Counted from the stretch's first letter, positions 1 through 6,571 are shown. The stretch: 7,452 nucleotides of DNA from Gammaproteobacteria bacterium (GCA_029880425.1 JAOUOK010000072.1:1-7452), one strand, 5' to 3'. The notes: a model not told the origin generated them from the sequence alone. Numbers and translations are program-made.

Positions 1-767
1 AATTTACTTATGATGGTTTCTGTTTTATGTACTGTTTCACGCATTTCTCCCAGCAATCCTGATTTACTACTGAGTCCTTTTTCCTTGTAACCGTTGACTA
101 AATTCTGGAAGTGTTTTTGGTATTCCTGTAATGATGTCTGAATAGCCGTTTTTGTTGATGCTGAATGTATACTGTTGTTCAGTCGTGACTCTATTTTTAT
201 GAAATCCTGGTTGAATTTTTCCAGGTATTTTAAATCATTACGCAACATGAAATCTTTTTCTCTGCGACGTAACATCAGTATGTCACTTAAGAGTTCTGCA
301 TCAGATGTTTTCTTAATGTCTTCTTCTGCTGAATGTACTGCTGAACGTAAATCACCGTATAAGCCATCTTTGGGTGAAAGTCCTATAGTTTTTTGTTTGT
401 TAACCAGCTCTTGAAATTTTGAATTGTAATCTAATAAAATTGATGAAAGTGATTGTGTTTCTTTATTGCTTATATCATTTGATACTAGTCTCTCATCTAA
501 TTCAGCCACTGTATCCTGTAAGCTGACGAAATTTTTTGAAAAGTTATCCTGGTATTTTAAATCGTTACGAGCCAGGAAATCTTTTTCATTTCGCCGTAAC
601 ATTAGCATGCCTGATTCAATATGTTCTACCAGGTATAACGCACGTTCAAGACCAGATAGTGTGTTTATTGAATATAGTCCCAGCAGAAGAATGGCCAGTA
701 ATGCCGCGAAGCCGAACACTGAGACAAGTATGAATTTTAACTTGATGGTTATTGATTTAACTTTCAT
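1..767 (-). CDS. Methyl-accepting chemotaxis protein, HBM sensor domain (partial, N-terminal 255 codons)
   Basis: This is the N-terminal part of a chemoreceptor; the rest lies beyond the left edge. The ATG at 767 is the first start in frame, because a TAA sits two codons upstream. No strong ribosome binding site is visible. Residues 1-8 are short and basic, and about 9-33 form a membrane helix (KFILVSVFGFAALLAILLLG). What follows is long, hydrophilic and helical, as expected for a periplasmic sensor. It carries two copies of an HBM (helical bimodular) signature: LMLRRNEKDF at 55-64 and LMLRRREKDF at 164-173, each followed by RNDLKY. A second repeated pair is GLSPKDGLYGDL at 129-140 and GLSSKSGLLGEM at 231-242. 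HBM receptors such as Pseudomonas McpS bind small organic acids, but the ligand here cannot be read. A second membrane helix, HAMP and signalling domain are expected off the edge. A sensor kinase with the same input domain is possible but less likely. Confidence 0.85.
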   Translation of the reverse strand, partial: MKVKSITIKLKFILVSVFGFAALLAILLLGLYSINTLSGLERALYLVEHIESGMLMLRRNEKDFLARNDLKYQDNFSKNFVSLQDTVAELDERLVSNDISNKETQSLSSILLDYNSKFQELVNKQKTIGLSPKDGLYGDLRSAVHSAEEDIKKTSDAELLSDILMLRRREKDFMLRNDLKYLEKFNQDFIKIESRLNNSIHSASTKTAIQTSLQEYQKHFQNLVNGYKEKGLSSKSGLLGEMRETVHKTETIISK

Positions 768-792
768 TTTTTAACCCGGATAATATTTTTTA

Positions 793-820
793 CTTCTATT
801 ACTTTAGCGGACGATTTCAA
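793..820 (-). promoter_or_regulatory. Weak candidate sigma-70 promoter for the chemoreceptor
   Basis: Read on the minus strand, TTGAAA (815-820) is followed after 16 bases by TAGAAG (793-798), about 25 bases ahead of the ATG at 767. The -35 fits well and the -10 fits 4 of 6. I saw no FliA-type (sigma-28) TAAA-N15-GCCGATAA match. The region is AT-rich, so chance matches are likely. Confidence 0.2.
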
Positions 821-826
821 TATAGC

Positions 827-895
827 TTTAATGTTATCGACAGCTGAACATCATTAAAAAATTAATTGGCATAAATAAAAAATGTTAATTAATTT
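827..895. repeat. Two AT-rich inverted repeats upstream of the chemoreceptor
   Basis: TTTAATG (827-833) and CATTAAA (852-858) form a 7-bp dyad around an 18-base loop. AAATTAATT (859-867) and AATTAATTT (887-895) form a 9-bp dyad around a 19-base loop. Both lie just upstream of the candidate promoter of the chemoreceptor gene. They could be regulator sites or simply follow from the high AT content. The stems hold almost no G or C, so I do not call them terminators. Confidence 0.2.
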
Positions 896-948
896 AAAAG
901 GTAGCCAGGGTTTAAGAGATGAAACATAAGTTGTCAGGGTTATAAAAT

Positions 949-1155
949 TCACCAATATTCTGAGGGTGTAAATTTTCCTGTTTCTTTCCCTGTAATAGGA
1001 ATAGCAAAATTCCATTTAAGCGTAGTATTGTTTGAAAAATAACTTAACGGGACACACTTCAGTACAATACAGGAGCTATAGTGACTTTTTTCTACGGATG
1101 AGGGCATTATTTCAGCACGGTAAAGAGATTTGGTATTGATAATGTCATGTGTCAA
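949..1155 (-). CDS. Doubtful small ORF, 68 aa, unknown
   Basis: A short open frame reads from a TTG at 1155 to a TGA at 949-951, starting 25 bases after the stop of the EamA gene and on the same strand. An ATG at residue 17 (1107) is the other possible start. Neither start has a recognisable ribosome binding site. The product would be soluble, with no signal peptide, no clear membrane helix and no motif I recognise. Its C-terminal half (FSNNTTLKWNFAIPITG) has an alternating pattern that could be beta strand. It overlaps no other gene, which is the main reason to list it. It may well be a chance ORF or a remnant. Confidence 0.2.
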   Translation of the reverse strand: MTHDIINTKSLYRAEIMPSSVEKSHYSSCIVLKCVPLSYFSNNTTLKWNFAIPITGKETGKFTPSEYW

Positions 1156-1180
1156 TATTTGTGGTTATTTGTATGATTAT

Positions 1181-2098
1181 TCACATGATTTTCTTCTTTT
1201 CATAGATCGCTGTAAAAATTCCTGTCGCGATCAGAAACGTACTGATTAGATGAATAGTTTCAATAGCCTCTCCTAAAAATATGTAAGCTAATGTTCCACT
1301 AAAGATCGGTAGCGAATAGTAAATCATACCTGATTTTGATGGCCCGATTTTTTCAACAGCTTTGCCCCATAAAAAGTAGGAGGCGACCGAGGCAAATATA
1401 CCAAGGTATAAAATAGAATAGAAAGTAACGCTGCTTATATTCGTGACTGAAAAATCAGAACCTGTTGCCTCCCAGATGTAGAAGGGGGTTAAAAATAATA
1501 AGCCAATAATAAAAGTACTTAACTGAAATGAGCGGGCACCAAGCCTGGCCGGTTTTTTCTTTAACATCAGGCTATAAACAGCAAAAGTGATAGCGGCAAG
1601 TAACATCCATAAATCGCCACTGGAAAAATCAATATTTCTTAAAACCGATACATCGCCTTTTGTAATAAGTGTAACAACACCGACTATAACCAGGAAAACT
1701 CCAGCTGCTTTATTTGCACTAAGCAACTCGTTATATATGAAACGCGATAATATAATAATGAAAACCGGAAAGGTGATAGCAATAAGTGACATATTTATTG
1801 CTGTCGTTGTATGACTGGCAATATAAATCAGCGTATTAAACATTGATACGCCTAAAACAGATGCAATACAAAGATAAGCCAGGTTTTCTTTTATGATTGA
1901 CCAGTCACGCAACATGGGTCTAATGGCTAATGGTATTAATACAATAACGGCAATTAACCAGCGAAAATAAGCCAGGCTTACCGGAGGAAAGGTATCAATC
2001 AAACCGCGGGCCACGATAAAGTTTCCTGACCATATCAGGGTGGCCATGGTTGCGTAAAAATACCCTGCACCTGAAATAGATGTTTGCGACTGATTCAA
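1181..2098 (-). CDS. EamA/DMT-family transporter, 10 membrane helices
   Basis: The 305-residue product is an inner-membrane transporter of the drug/metabolite transporter superfamily (EamA, RhaT-like). It shows the usual two EamA repeats, roughly residues 12-146 and 162-298, with about ten hydrophobic helices. Typical family features are the first-helix LIWSGNFIVAR, the SLAYFRW segment in helix 2, the IASHTTTAINMSLI stretch and the LGEAIE near helix 10. It ends in a basic tail (EKKKIM). The chosen start is a TTG at 2098: GGA lies 8 bases before it, a TAA in frame sits just upstream, and the next Met (residue 18) would cut into helix 1. The gene starts 33 bases after cobQ on the same strand, so co-transcription is likely. 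The substrate cannot be read; members of this family export or import many metabolites. A link to corrinoids or their precursors rests on location only. Confidence 0.88.
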   Translation of the reverse strand: MNQSQTSISGAGYFYATMATLIWSGNFIVARGLIDTFPPVSLAYFRWLIAVIVLIPLAIRPMLRDWSIIKENLAYLCIASVLGVSMFNTLIYIASHTTTAINMSLIAITFPVFIIILSRFIYNELLSANKAAGVFLVIVGVVTLITKGDVSVLRNIDFSSGDLWMLLAAITFAVYSLMLKKKPARLGARSFQLSTFIIGLLFLTPFYIWEATGSDFSVTNISSVTFYSILYLGIFASVASYFLWGKAVEKIGPSKSGMIYYSLPIFSGTLAYIFLGEAIETIHLISTFLIATGIFTAIYEKKKIM

Positions 2099-2131
2099 AC
2101 TAGTTATCCAACTAAGTTAATTTAATGAGAA

Positions 2132-3586
2132 TTAAGAGTTGTAACTCTTTTCCAGTAATAGATCGATGTTAATGTGCTTTTGCATTTCATCGGCGAGGCG
2201 ATCTAATTCTTCTTCCCGTAAAGCTTCATAATCAAACTGGCTTACTTCATTTAATCCAGCCCATTTTAAAAGACTGGTTAATGCGCTGGTTTGATCGAAT
2301 AGTCCGTGTAAGTACGTGCCCATGATTTGATTATCTTCTGAAATAACACCATCTACCTTATCGGCAAGTTGTATGGCCGGTTTGTCCAGGGCAGGACCTT
2401 GTGAAATACCCATGTGAATTTCATAGCCCGTCACGTTAGCGTTATCCGTAATAAAATGACCGCTAACACACTCAAGTTGCTTTTGTTTTTCTATACTCGT
2501 TTCAAAATCGAGTAAGGCCAGGCCATCCATGCTTTTAGCCGTTCCTTCAATACCATGTGGATCATGGAGCTTGTTGCCAAGCATCTGGTAGCCACCACAA
2601 ATACCAATGAGTTTACCTCCGTAGCGTAAGTGCTGGTTGATTTGTTGGTGCCAGCCTTGCTGGATTAACCATTGCAAATCATTTTGCACGCTTTTACTGC
2701 CGGGTAAAATAATTAGATCGGCATTAGGCTTGTCCATGTCGGTGGTGACATAGTGCAAATTCACCTGGGGATGTAAACGCAAGGCATCCAGGTCGGTGTG
2801 ATTACTAATGTGAGGGAAAACAGGAACTACAATGTTGATGACCTGTTGTGAATGATCAATCACCTGGTCTATTTTAACGCTATCTTCCGCTTCGAGGTGA
2901 AAACCATGCAGGTAGGGTAAAACACCAAACATGGTTTTGTTTGTTCTTTCTTCTAACCAGTCGAGGCCGGGCTGTAACAGGCTAATATCACCGCGGAAGC
3001 AGTTAATAATAAAACCCAGTGTTCGTTGTTGTTCTGATTCAGTGAGTAAATCCAGTGTGCCGGTGAGGTGAGCGAAGACACCACCACGATTAATGTCACC
3101 GACGATGATTACTGGGCAATCCACTTCTTCCGCAAACCCCATATTGGCGATATCGCGGTCACGTAAGTTAATTTCAGCCGGGCTGCCGGCACCCTCCACA
3201 ATGATCCAGTCATACTGTTTTTTAAGCCGGGCATAGGATTGCAACACGGCTTTCATGGCGGTGGTTTTATACTCATGGTAATCTTGCGCCGAGAGATTTT
3301 TGACCGCGTGACCGTGAACAATGACCTGGGCACCGGTGTCAGAATTTGGCTTAAGCAAAACGGGATTCATATCGGTATGTGGTTCGATTCCCGCTGCAAG
3401 AGCTTGCACGGCCTGGGCTCTTCCAATTTCGCCACCATCCACGGTGACGGCACTGTTTAGCGCCATGTTCTGAGGTTTAAACGGGACAACCTTTTCACCA
3501 CGATTTTTTAAAATGCGACATAAGCCGGCAACCAGTGTGCTTTTACCGGCATCGGAGGTGGTTCCCTGGATCATTATCGTTGGCAT
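2132..3586 (-). CDS. cobQ: Cobyric acid synthase, glutamine-hydrolysing
   Basis: CobQ (CbiP) amidates adenosylcobyrinic acid a,c-diamide four times, using ATP and glutamine, to give adenosylcobyric acid in the cytoplasm. From the ATG at 3586 the protein has 484 residues, typical of the family. The N-terminal synthetase domain has the P-loop-like GTTSDAGKS at 8-16, then [13 protein letters not shown] (36-48) and [15 protein letters not shown] (131-145). The C-terminal class I glutamine amidotransferase-like domain has the nucleophile Cys330 in [10 protein letters not shown] and His427 in TYLHGLFD. The frame is open up to an ATG at 3643, which would add 19 residues ([19 protein letters not shown]). 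I prefer 3586 because known CobQ proteins begin at this point. The gene diverges from cbiB and is followed by the EamA transporter gene. Function is near certain; the start is not. Confidence 0.95.
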   Translation of the reverse strand: MPTIMIQGTTSDAGKSTLVAGLCRILKNRGEKVVPFKPQNMALNSAVTVDGGEIGRAQAVQALAAGIEPHTDMNPVLLKPNSDTGAQVIVHGHAVKNLSAQDYHEYKTTAMKAVLQSYARLKKQYDWIIVEGAGSPAEINLRDRDIANMGFAEEVDCPVIIVGDINRGGVFAHLTGTLDLLTESEQQRTLGFIINCFRGDISLLQPGLDWLEERTNKTMFGVLPYLHGFHLEAEDSVKIDQVIDHSQQVINIVVPVFPHISNHTDLDALRLHPQVNLHYVTTDMDKPNADLIILPGSKSVQNDLQWLIQQGWHQQINQHLRYGGKLIGICGGYQMLGNKLHDPHGIEGTAKSMDGLALLDFETSIEKQKQLECVSGHFITDNANVTGYEIHMGISQGPALDKPAIQLADKVDGVISEDNQIMGTYLHGLFDQTSALTSLLKWAGLNEVSQFDYEALREEELDRLADEMQKHINIDLLLEKSYNS

Positions 3587-3592
3587 AGTGCT

Positions 3593-3621
3593 ATTTTGAC
3601 ATGTTTGCATGGGAAGAACAC
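3593..3621 (-). promoter_or_regulatory. Candidate promoter for cobQ
   Basis: On the minus strand, GTGTTC (3616-3621, one arm of the palindrome) is followed after 17 bases by CAAAAT (3593-3598). Six bases then lead to the ATG at 3586. The -10 matches 4 of 6 and the -35 only 2 of 6, so any promoter here would probably need an activator. If transcription starts at the usual distance, the message would begin at or very near the start codon (leaderless). This agrees with the lack of a ribosome binding site before 3586. It is inference from spacing. Confidence 0.3.
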
Positions 3622-3628
3622 TGTGTTC
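3616..3628. promoter_or_regulatory. Perfect palindrome GAACAC-T-GTGTTC, candidate shared operator
   Basis: GAACAC and GTGTTC form a perfect 6-bp inverted repeat around one central base. The centre (3622) lies 36 bases from the A of the preferred cobQ ATG and 35 from the A of the cbiB ATG. Each arm falls where the -35 element of the outward-facing gene would be. A dimeric regulator bound here could control both arms of the cobalamin locus. The regulator is unknown; the site differs from the gammaproteobacterial LexA box (CTGT-N8-ACAG). If cobQ starts at 3643 instead, the palindrome lies inside its coding region. Confidence 0.45.
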
Positions 3629-3650
3629 ATACTGCTTTATCATTTAAAAT
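3623..3650 (+). promoter_or_regulatory. Candidate promoter for the cbiB-cobC-btuF operon
   Basis: GTGTTC (3623-3628, the other palindrome arm) is followed after 16 bases by TAAAAT (3645-3650), a 5-of-6 match to the -10. Six bases separate it from the cbiB ATG. As on the cobQ side, the -35 is poor and the expected transcript start falls on the start codon. There is no Shine-Dalgarno sequence before cbiB, in line with a leaderless message. Confidence 0.35.
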
Positions 3651-3656
3651 ACTTTC

Positions 3657-4610
3657 ATGTCTGTTTCTCTCATTATTATTACAGCACTCCTGCTGGATCT
3701 TATTTTTGGTGAACCCCGTCGTTGGCACCCCCTGGTTGGTTTTGGAAATTTTGCCAGCTGGATAGAAAAACGACTTAACTCGACCTTCATTCAAAATCAT
3801 TTTTTATCTTATCTTATAGGGCTTGTAGCCTGGGTGTCCGTGGTGATGCCCCTGGTGAGCTTGACCTGGTTTCTTGAGCAACTGACATTACCGGAACCGT
3901 TTTTGAATAGCCCATGGTTACAAATGGATGTGCTAGTTGCTGTTGTTTGCTTAACTTTTGCTATTGGAACCAAAAGCCTGCTACAGCATGCAAGGGTTGT
4001 TGCCGAGGCAATGAATCAGTCTGATATTGAGCTGGCGCGAAAACGTATCGGCATGATTGTCAGTCGTGATACCCGCAACAGTGATGAAGAAGCGATTAAC
4101 CGGGCAACGATTGAGTCAGTTTTAGAAAATGGCAGTGATGCAATATTTGCCGCGATATTCTGGTTTGTTATCTTGGGTGCACCCGGGGTTATTTTGTATC
4201 GCCTAGCGAATACGCTTGATGCCATGTGGGGCTACCGCACGGAACGTTTTAATTCTTTTGGCTGGGCGGCAGCGCGGATAGATGATGTTTTAAACTGGGT
4301 ACCGGCAAGATTAACGGCGCTGAGTTATGCGATAACAGGAAACACACTTAGTGCATTGTCGTGCTGGAAAAAACAGGCAAAAGGCTGGCATGGGATCAAC
4401 CCCGGAGTTGTCATGGCCACGGGTGCAGGTGCGTTAAATATTACACTGGGTGGTACGGCCAGCTATCATGGTAAAGCTGTTACGCGTCCCGAGCTGGGTT
4501 GTCATATGCCACCACAGGTGGATGATATCGAGCGTGCAAATAAATTAATCATTAAAAGCATCATTATCTGGGTCATGATTATTATGCTAGGGGATTACTT
4601 CATTGACTAG
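3657..4610 (+). CDS. cbiB: Adenosylcobinamide-phosphate synthase (CbiB/CobD family)
   Basis: CbiB joins adenosylcobyric acid to (R)-1-aminopropan-2-ol (phosphate) to form adenosylcobinamide (phosphate). It is an inner-membrane enzyme. The 317-residue length fits the family. Recognisable parts are LDLIFGEPRRWHPLVGFG at 13-30, hydrophobic segments near 52-75 and 91-106, IVSRDTR at 134-140, AINRATIESVLENGSDAIFA at 146-165, NTLDAMWGYRTERF at 185-198, the ARIDDVLNWVPARL stretch at 206-219, and ATGAGALNITLGG at 254-266. A last hydrophobic helix lies at about 298-312. The ATG at 3657 is the only good start: a TAA in frame lies three codons upstream and the conserved region begins soon after. The gene is first in a plus-strand operon and overlaps the next gene by 8 bases. 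This family is also called CobD in Pseudomonas, which must not be confused with Salmonella CobD. Confidence 0.95.
   Translation: MSVSLIIITALLLDLIFGEPRRWHPLVGFGNFASWIEKRLNSTFIQNHFLSYLIGLVAWVSVVMPLVSLTWFLEQLTLPEPFLNSPWLQMDVLVAVVCLTFAIGTKSLLQHARVVAEAMNQSDIELARKRIGMIVSRDTRNSDEEAINRATIESVLENGSDAIFAAIFWFVILGAPGVILYRLANTLDAMWGYRTERFNSFGWAAARIDDVLNWVPARLTALSYAITGNTLSALSCWKKQAKGWHGINPGVVMATGAGALNITLGGTASYHGKAVTRPELGCHMPPQVDDIERANKLIIKSIIIWVMIIMLGDYFID
4589..4594 (+). promoter_or_regulatory. Ribosome binding site that fixes the TTG start of the decarboxylase
   Basis: AGGGGA lies within the last codons of cbiB, 8 bases ahead of the TTG at 4603. It is the clearest Shine-Dalgarno sequence in this operon and supports the TTG start and translational coupling to cbiB. 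Confidence 0.6.
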
Positions 4611-5667
4611 AAATATTGAATTTAAACCTGAAGGCCTCAAGCATGGTGGTCGTATACTGGCGGCGGCTAAAAAATATACTATTCCTGTTGAACAGTGGCT
4701 GGATTTATCGACAGGTTTAAACCCAAATGGCTGGCCAGTGCCAACTGTCCCGGCATCCGTATGGCAAGCATTGCCTGAAGATGATGATGGATTACAAGCG
4801 GTTGCCTGTGAGTATTATGGTTGTGAGTACTGCTTACCCGTTGCCGGTTCCCAGGCAGCCATTCAGACATTACCTGCTTTACGTTCCTTGTCAAAAGTTG
4901 GAATCATTTCCCCAACCTATGCCGAGCATGAATATAACTGGCAACAAGCAGGACATGATGTCATTGCTTTATCGCTGGATAACGTAGAGATGCATATCAA
5001 AGAGCTTGATGTGTTAGTCGTGGTTAATCCCAATAACCCAACAGGTAAATTAATTGAAAAAGACATGTTGTTAGAATGGCATGAGAAATTATCTACCCGG
5101 GGTGGCTGGTTAGTGGTCGATGAAGCCTTTATCGATGTCAGGCCTGAAACCAGCCTGGTTACCGCCGGTATACTACCCGGCCTGATAATTTTACGTTCGA
5201 TGGGAAAATTTTTTGGGCTTGCAGGAATACGTTGTGGTTTTGTTATTTCTGATCGCGAGTTATTGCAACGAATAAGCAATAAACTTGGGCCATGGCAGTT
5301 AAGCGGACCGACACGCTATATAGCAAAGCAGGCTTTACAGGATAAAGCCTGGCAGGAAAGTGCACGTAAGGAATTAATCGAGTCAAGCAAGCGCCTGTCG
5401 GATACCTTAAAAGATTATGGATTATTAGTTGACGGTAGCACGGCTTTTTTCCAGTGGTTAAATCATCCCTCTGCAGAAGAAATTTTTGAAGCCTGTGCCG
5501 GGCAAGGAATACTGATCAGGTTATTTGAAAAAACAACACGGTCTTCTGCCGGCCTGCGCTTTGGCTTACCGAAAAATGAAATACAATGGCAGAAATTAAA
5601 AGAAACCCTGGCCACTTTGCCATACTTAAATAATACAAATAAAAAGAAGAACGTGTCTTATGTTTAG
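4603..5667 (+). CDS. cobC: L-threonine-O-3-phosphate decarboxylase (CobC/Salmonella CobD type), PLP enzyme
   Basis: This 354-residue cytoplasmic protein is a fold-type I PLP enzyme of the histidinol-phosphate aminotransferase-like group. In cobalamin clusters this type decarboxylates L-threonine phosphate to (R)-1-aminopropan-2-ol phosphate, the linker used by CbiB. Visible features are the family N-terminus HGGRILAAAKKY (14-25) with LDLSTGLNPNGWPVP (33-47), NPNNPTG (142-148), VVDEAF with Asp173 (171-176), and the PLP lysine Lys202 in SMGKFFGLAGIRCG (199-212). Arg319 in LRFGLP probably binds the substrate carboxylate. Translation most likely begins at TTG 4603, overlapping the cbiB stop by 8 bases, and the gene overlaps btuF by 8 bases at its end. 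A plain histidinol-phosphate aminotransferase is unlikely given the N-terminus and neighbours. The gene name varies: cobC in Pseudomonas, cobD in Salmonella. Confidence 0.92.
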   Translation: MTRNIEFKPEGLKHGGRILAAAKKYTIPVEQWLDLSTGLNPNGWPVPTVPASVWQALPEDDDGLQAVACEYYGCEYCLPVAGSQAAIQTLPALRSLSKVGIISPTYAEHEYNWQQAGHDVIALSLDNVEMHIKELDVLVVVNPNNPTGKLIEKDMLLEWHEKLSTRGGWLVVDEAFIDVRPETSLVTAGILPGLIILRSMGKFFGLAGIRCGFVISDRELLQRISNKLGPWQLSGPTRYIAKQALQDKAWQESARKELIESSKRLSDTLKDYGLLVDGSTAFFQWLNHPSAEEIFEACAGQGILIRLFEKTTRSSAGLRFGLPKNEIQWQKLKETLATLPYLNNTNKKKNVSYV

Positions 5668-6559
5668 AAAGTTTGATTTAATTTTTATATCTCGACTGTG
5701 TATTGGGTTGTTATTTTTTAATCTCAGTTTTGTATCCTTAACAAGAGCTGAGGTTAAGGTAGTTGATGACCTCGGTGAAACCGTAATACTCACTCAACCT
5801 GCACAACGTATTGTCAGCCTGGCACCCCATATCACTGAAACATTATTTTCAGCAGGGGCAGGTGATAAAATTGTTGGTGCCGTGTCATACAGTGATTATC
5901 CTGAAGCAGCAAAAGCCATACCGCGGGTAGGAGGCTATCCATCATTAGACCTGGAAAGAATCGTGTCATTAAAACCCGATCTTGTTATTGCATGGACAGA
6001 AAATAACCCCAATCAAATTGATAAGTTGAAAAAATTTGCACTGAATATTTTTATCACTGATCCCCATCACCCTGAAGATATTGCTAAAACCATACAACGG
6101 TTTGGTATCTTGGCCGGGACAGAAAAAACAGCCAATAAAGCGACAGATGATTTTATCCGGCATTACAATTCGTTAAAAAAACGCTTTTCAACGAAAAAGA
6201 AAGTTAAAGTGTTTTATCAGATCTGGAACAAACCGATAATGACGGTAAGTAGTAAGAGTCTTATTTCTGATGTAATTGAACTTTGTGGCGGTGAAAATGT
6301 TTTTGCAAACCTTAATGTTGCGACTCCCAGGATTTCACTCGAAGCGGTATTAACCTCAAAGTCTGATGTGATTATTTCAGGCGGAATGGGGACAGCCAGG
6401 CCGGAGTGGCTTGATGAGTGGAGAAAATGGCGGGAACTTCCCGCGGTTAAAAATAACCAGCTTTATTATATTGATCCCTCTTTAATGCAACGTGTTGGGC
6501 CGCGTATTTTACAAGGGGCGGACCATTTATGTGAGAAATTAGAACTTGCGAGAAACTAA
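5660..6559 (+). CDS. btuF: Cobalamin-binding periplasmic protein, BtuF-like
   Basis: This is the substrate-binding protein of a corrinoid ABC importer (BtuF, cluster A/helical-backbone type). Of its 299 residues, the first 30 form a Sec signal peptide with a basic start, a hydrophobic core (about 12-26) and a cleavage site after LTRA. No lipobox is present, so the mature protein should be soluble in the periplasm. Family marks are RIVSLAPHITETLFSAG (50-66), VSYSDYPEAAKAIPRVGGYP (75-94), LDLERIVSLKPDLVIAW (96-112), ELCGGENVFANL (207-218), LEAVLTSKSDVIISGG (227-242) and QRVGPRILQGADHLCE (277-292). The CGGENVF and SPRI-like PRI segments resemble E. coli BtuF. AGAAG precedes the ATG, and the start overlaps cobC by 8 bases. 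BtuC and BtuD are not in the window. A siderophore- or heme-binding relative is possible but less likely in this operon. Confidence 0.9.
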   Translation: MFRKFDLIFISRLCIGLLFFNLSFVSLTRAEVKVVDDLGETVILTQPAQRIVSLAPHITETLFSAGAGDKIVGAVSYSDYPEAAKAIPRVGGYPSLDLERIVSLKPDLVIAWTENNPNQIDKLKKFALNIFITDPHHPEDIAKTIQRFGILAGTEKTANKATDDFIRHYNSLKKRFSTKKKVKVFYQIWNKPIMTVSSKSLISDVIELCGGENVFANLNVATPRISLEAVLTSKSDVIISGGMGTARPEWLDEWRKWRELPAVKNNQLYYIDPSLMQRVGPRILQGADHLCEKLELARN

Positions 6560-6570
6560 GCTTTAAAGCT
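6559..6570. repeat. 12-bp perfect palindrome at the btuF stop
   Basis: AGCTTTAAAGCT is its own reverse complement and begins on the last base of the btuF stop codon, 1 base before the longer hairpin at 6572. It may be part of the 3' end structure or a coincidence; it has no loop of its own. Confidence 0.3.
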
Positions 6571-6571
6571 A

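Larger units (their letters stand above)
768..1180. other. AT-rich intergenic stretch, about 410 bp
   Basis: This stretch separates the chemoreceptor start from the end of the EamA transporter gene, both on the minus strand. It is clearly richer in A and T than its neighbours. Apart from a weak promoter, two AT dyads and one doubtful 68-codon ORF, I see nothing in it: no tRNA, no plausible terminator with a GC stem, and no known RNA motif. Confidence 0.6.

Noticed and set aside
504..511. AGCCACTG, resembling a B12-box fragment
   Set aside because: It lies inside the chemoreceptor coding region with no surrounding riboswitch structure and not upstream of a cobalamin gene.
175..774. Plus-strand open frames of 79, 102 and 65 codons
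   Set aside because: They are antisense to the chemoreceptor frame on the minus strand, which shows a membrane helix and repeated HBM motifs.
859..895. AT-rich inverted repeat followed by T residues on the minus strand, looking like a terminator
   Set aside because: The stem has no G or C and a 19-base loop, so it is too weak for an intrinsic terminator.
1150..1155. TTGACA on the minus strand at the start of the small ORF
   Set aside because: No matching -10 at normal spacing, and it lies directly behind the EamA gene; treated as chance.
3239..3460. Plus-strand 73-codon frame opposite cobQ
   Set aside because: It is antisense to conserved CobQ sequence and shows no recognisable protein features.
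3596..3601. Perfect TTGACA -35 hexamer on the plus strand before cbiB
   Set aside because: No acceptable -10 is found 16-18 bases downstream; the sequence there reads CACTGT or similar.
3616..3628. Resemblance of the palindrome to LexA boxes or to steroid receptor elements
   Set aside because: The spacing differs from both the CTGT-N8-ACAG and GAAC-N4-GTTC LexA sites, and receptor elements have no meaning in a bacterium.
4917..5279. Minus-strand 120-codon open frame
   Set aside because: It is antisense to the PLP enzyme, whose catalytic motifs (NPNNPTG and the Lys202 region) lie on the plus strand here.
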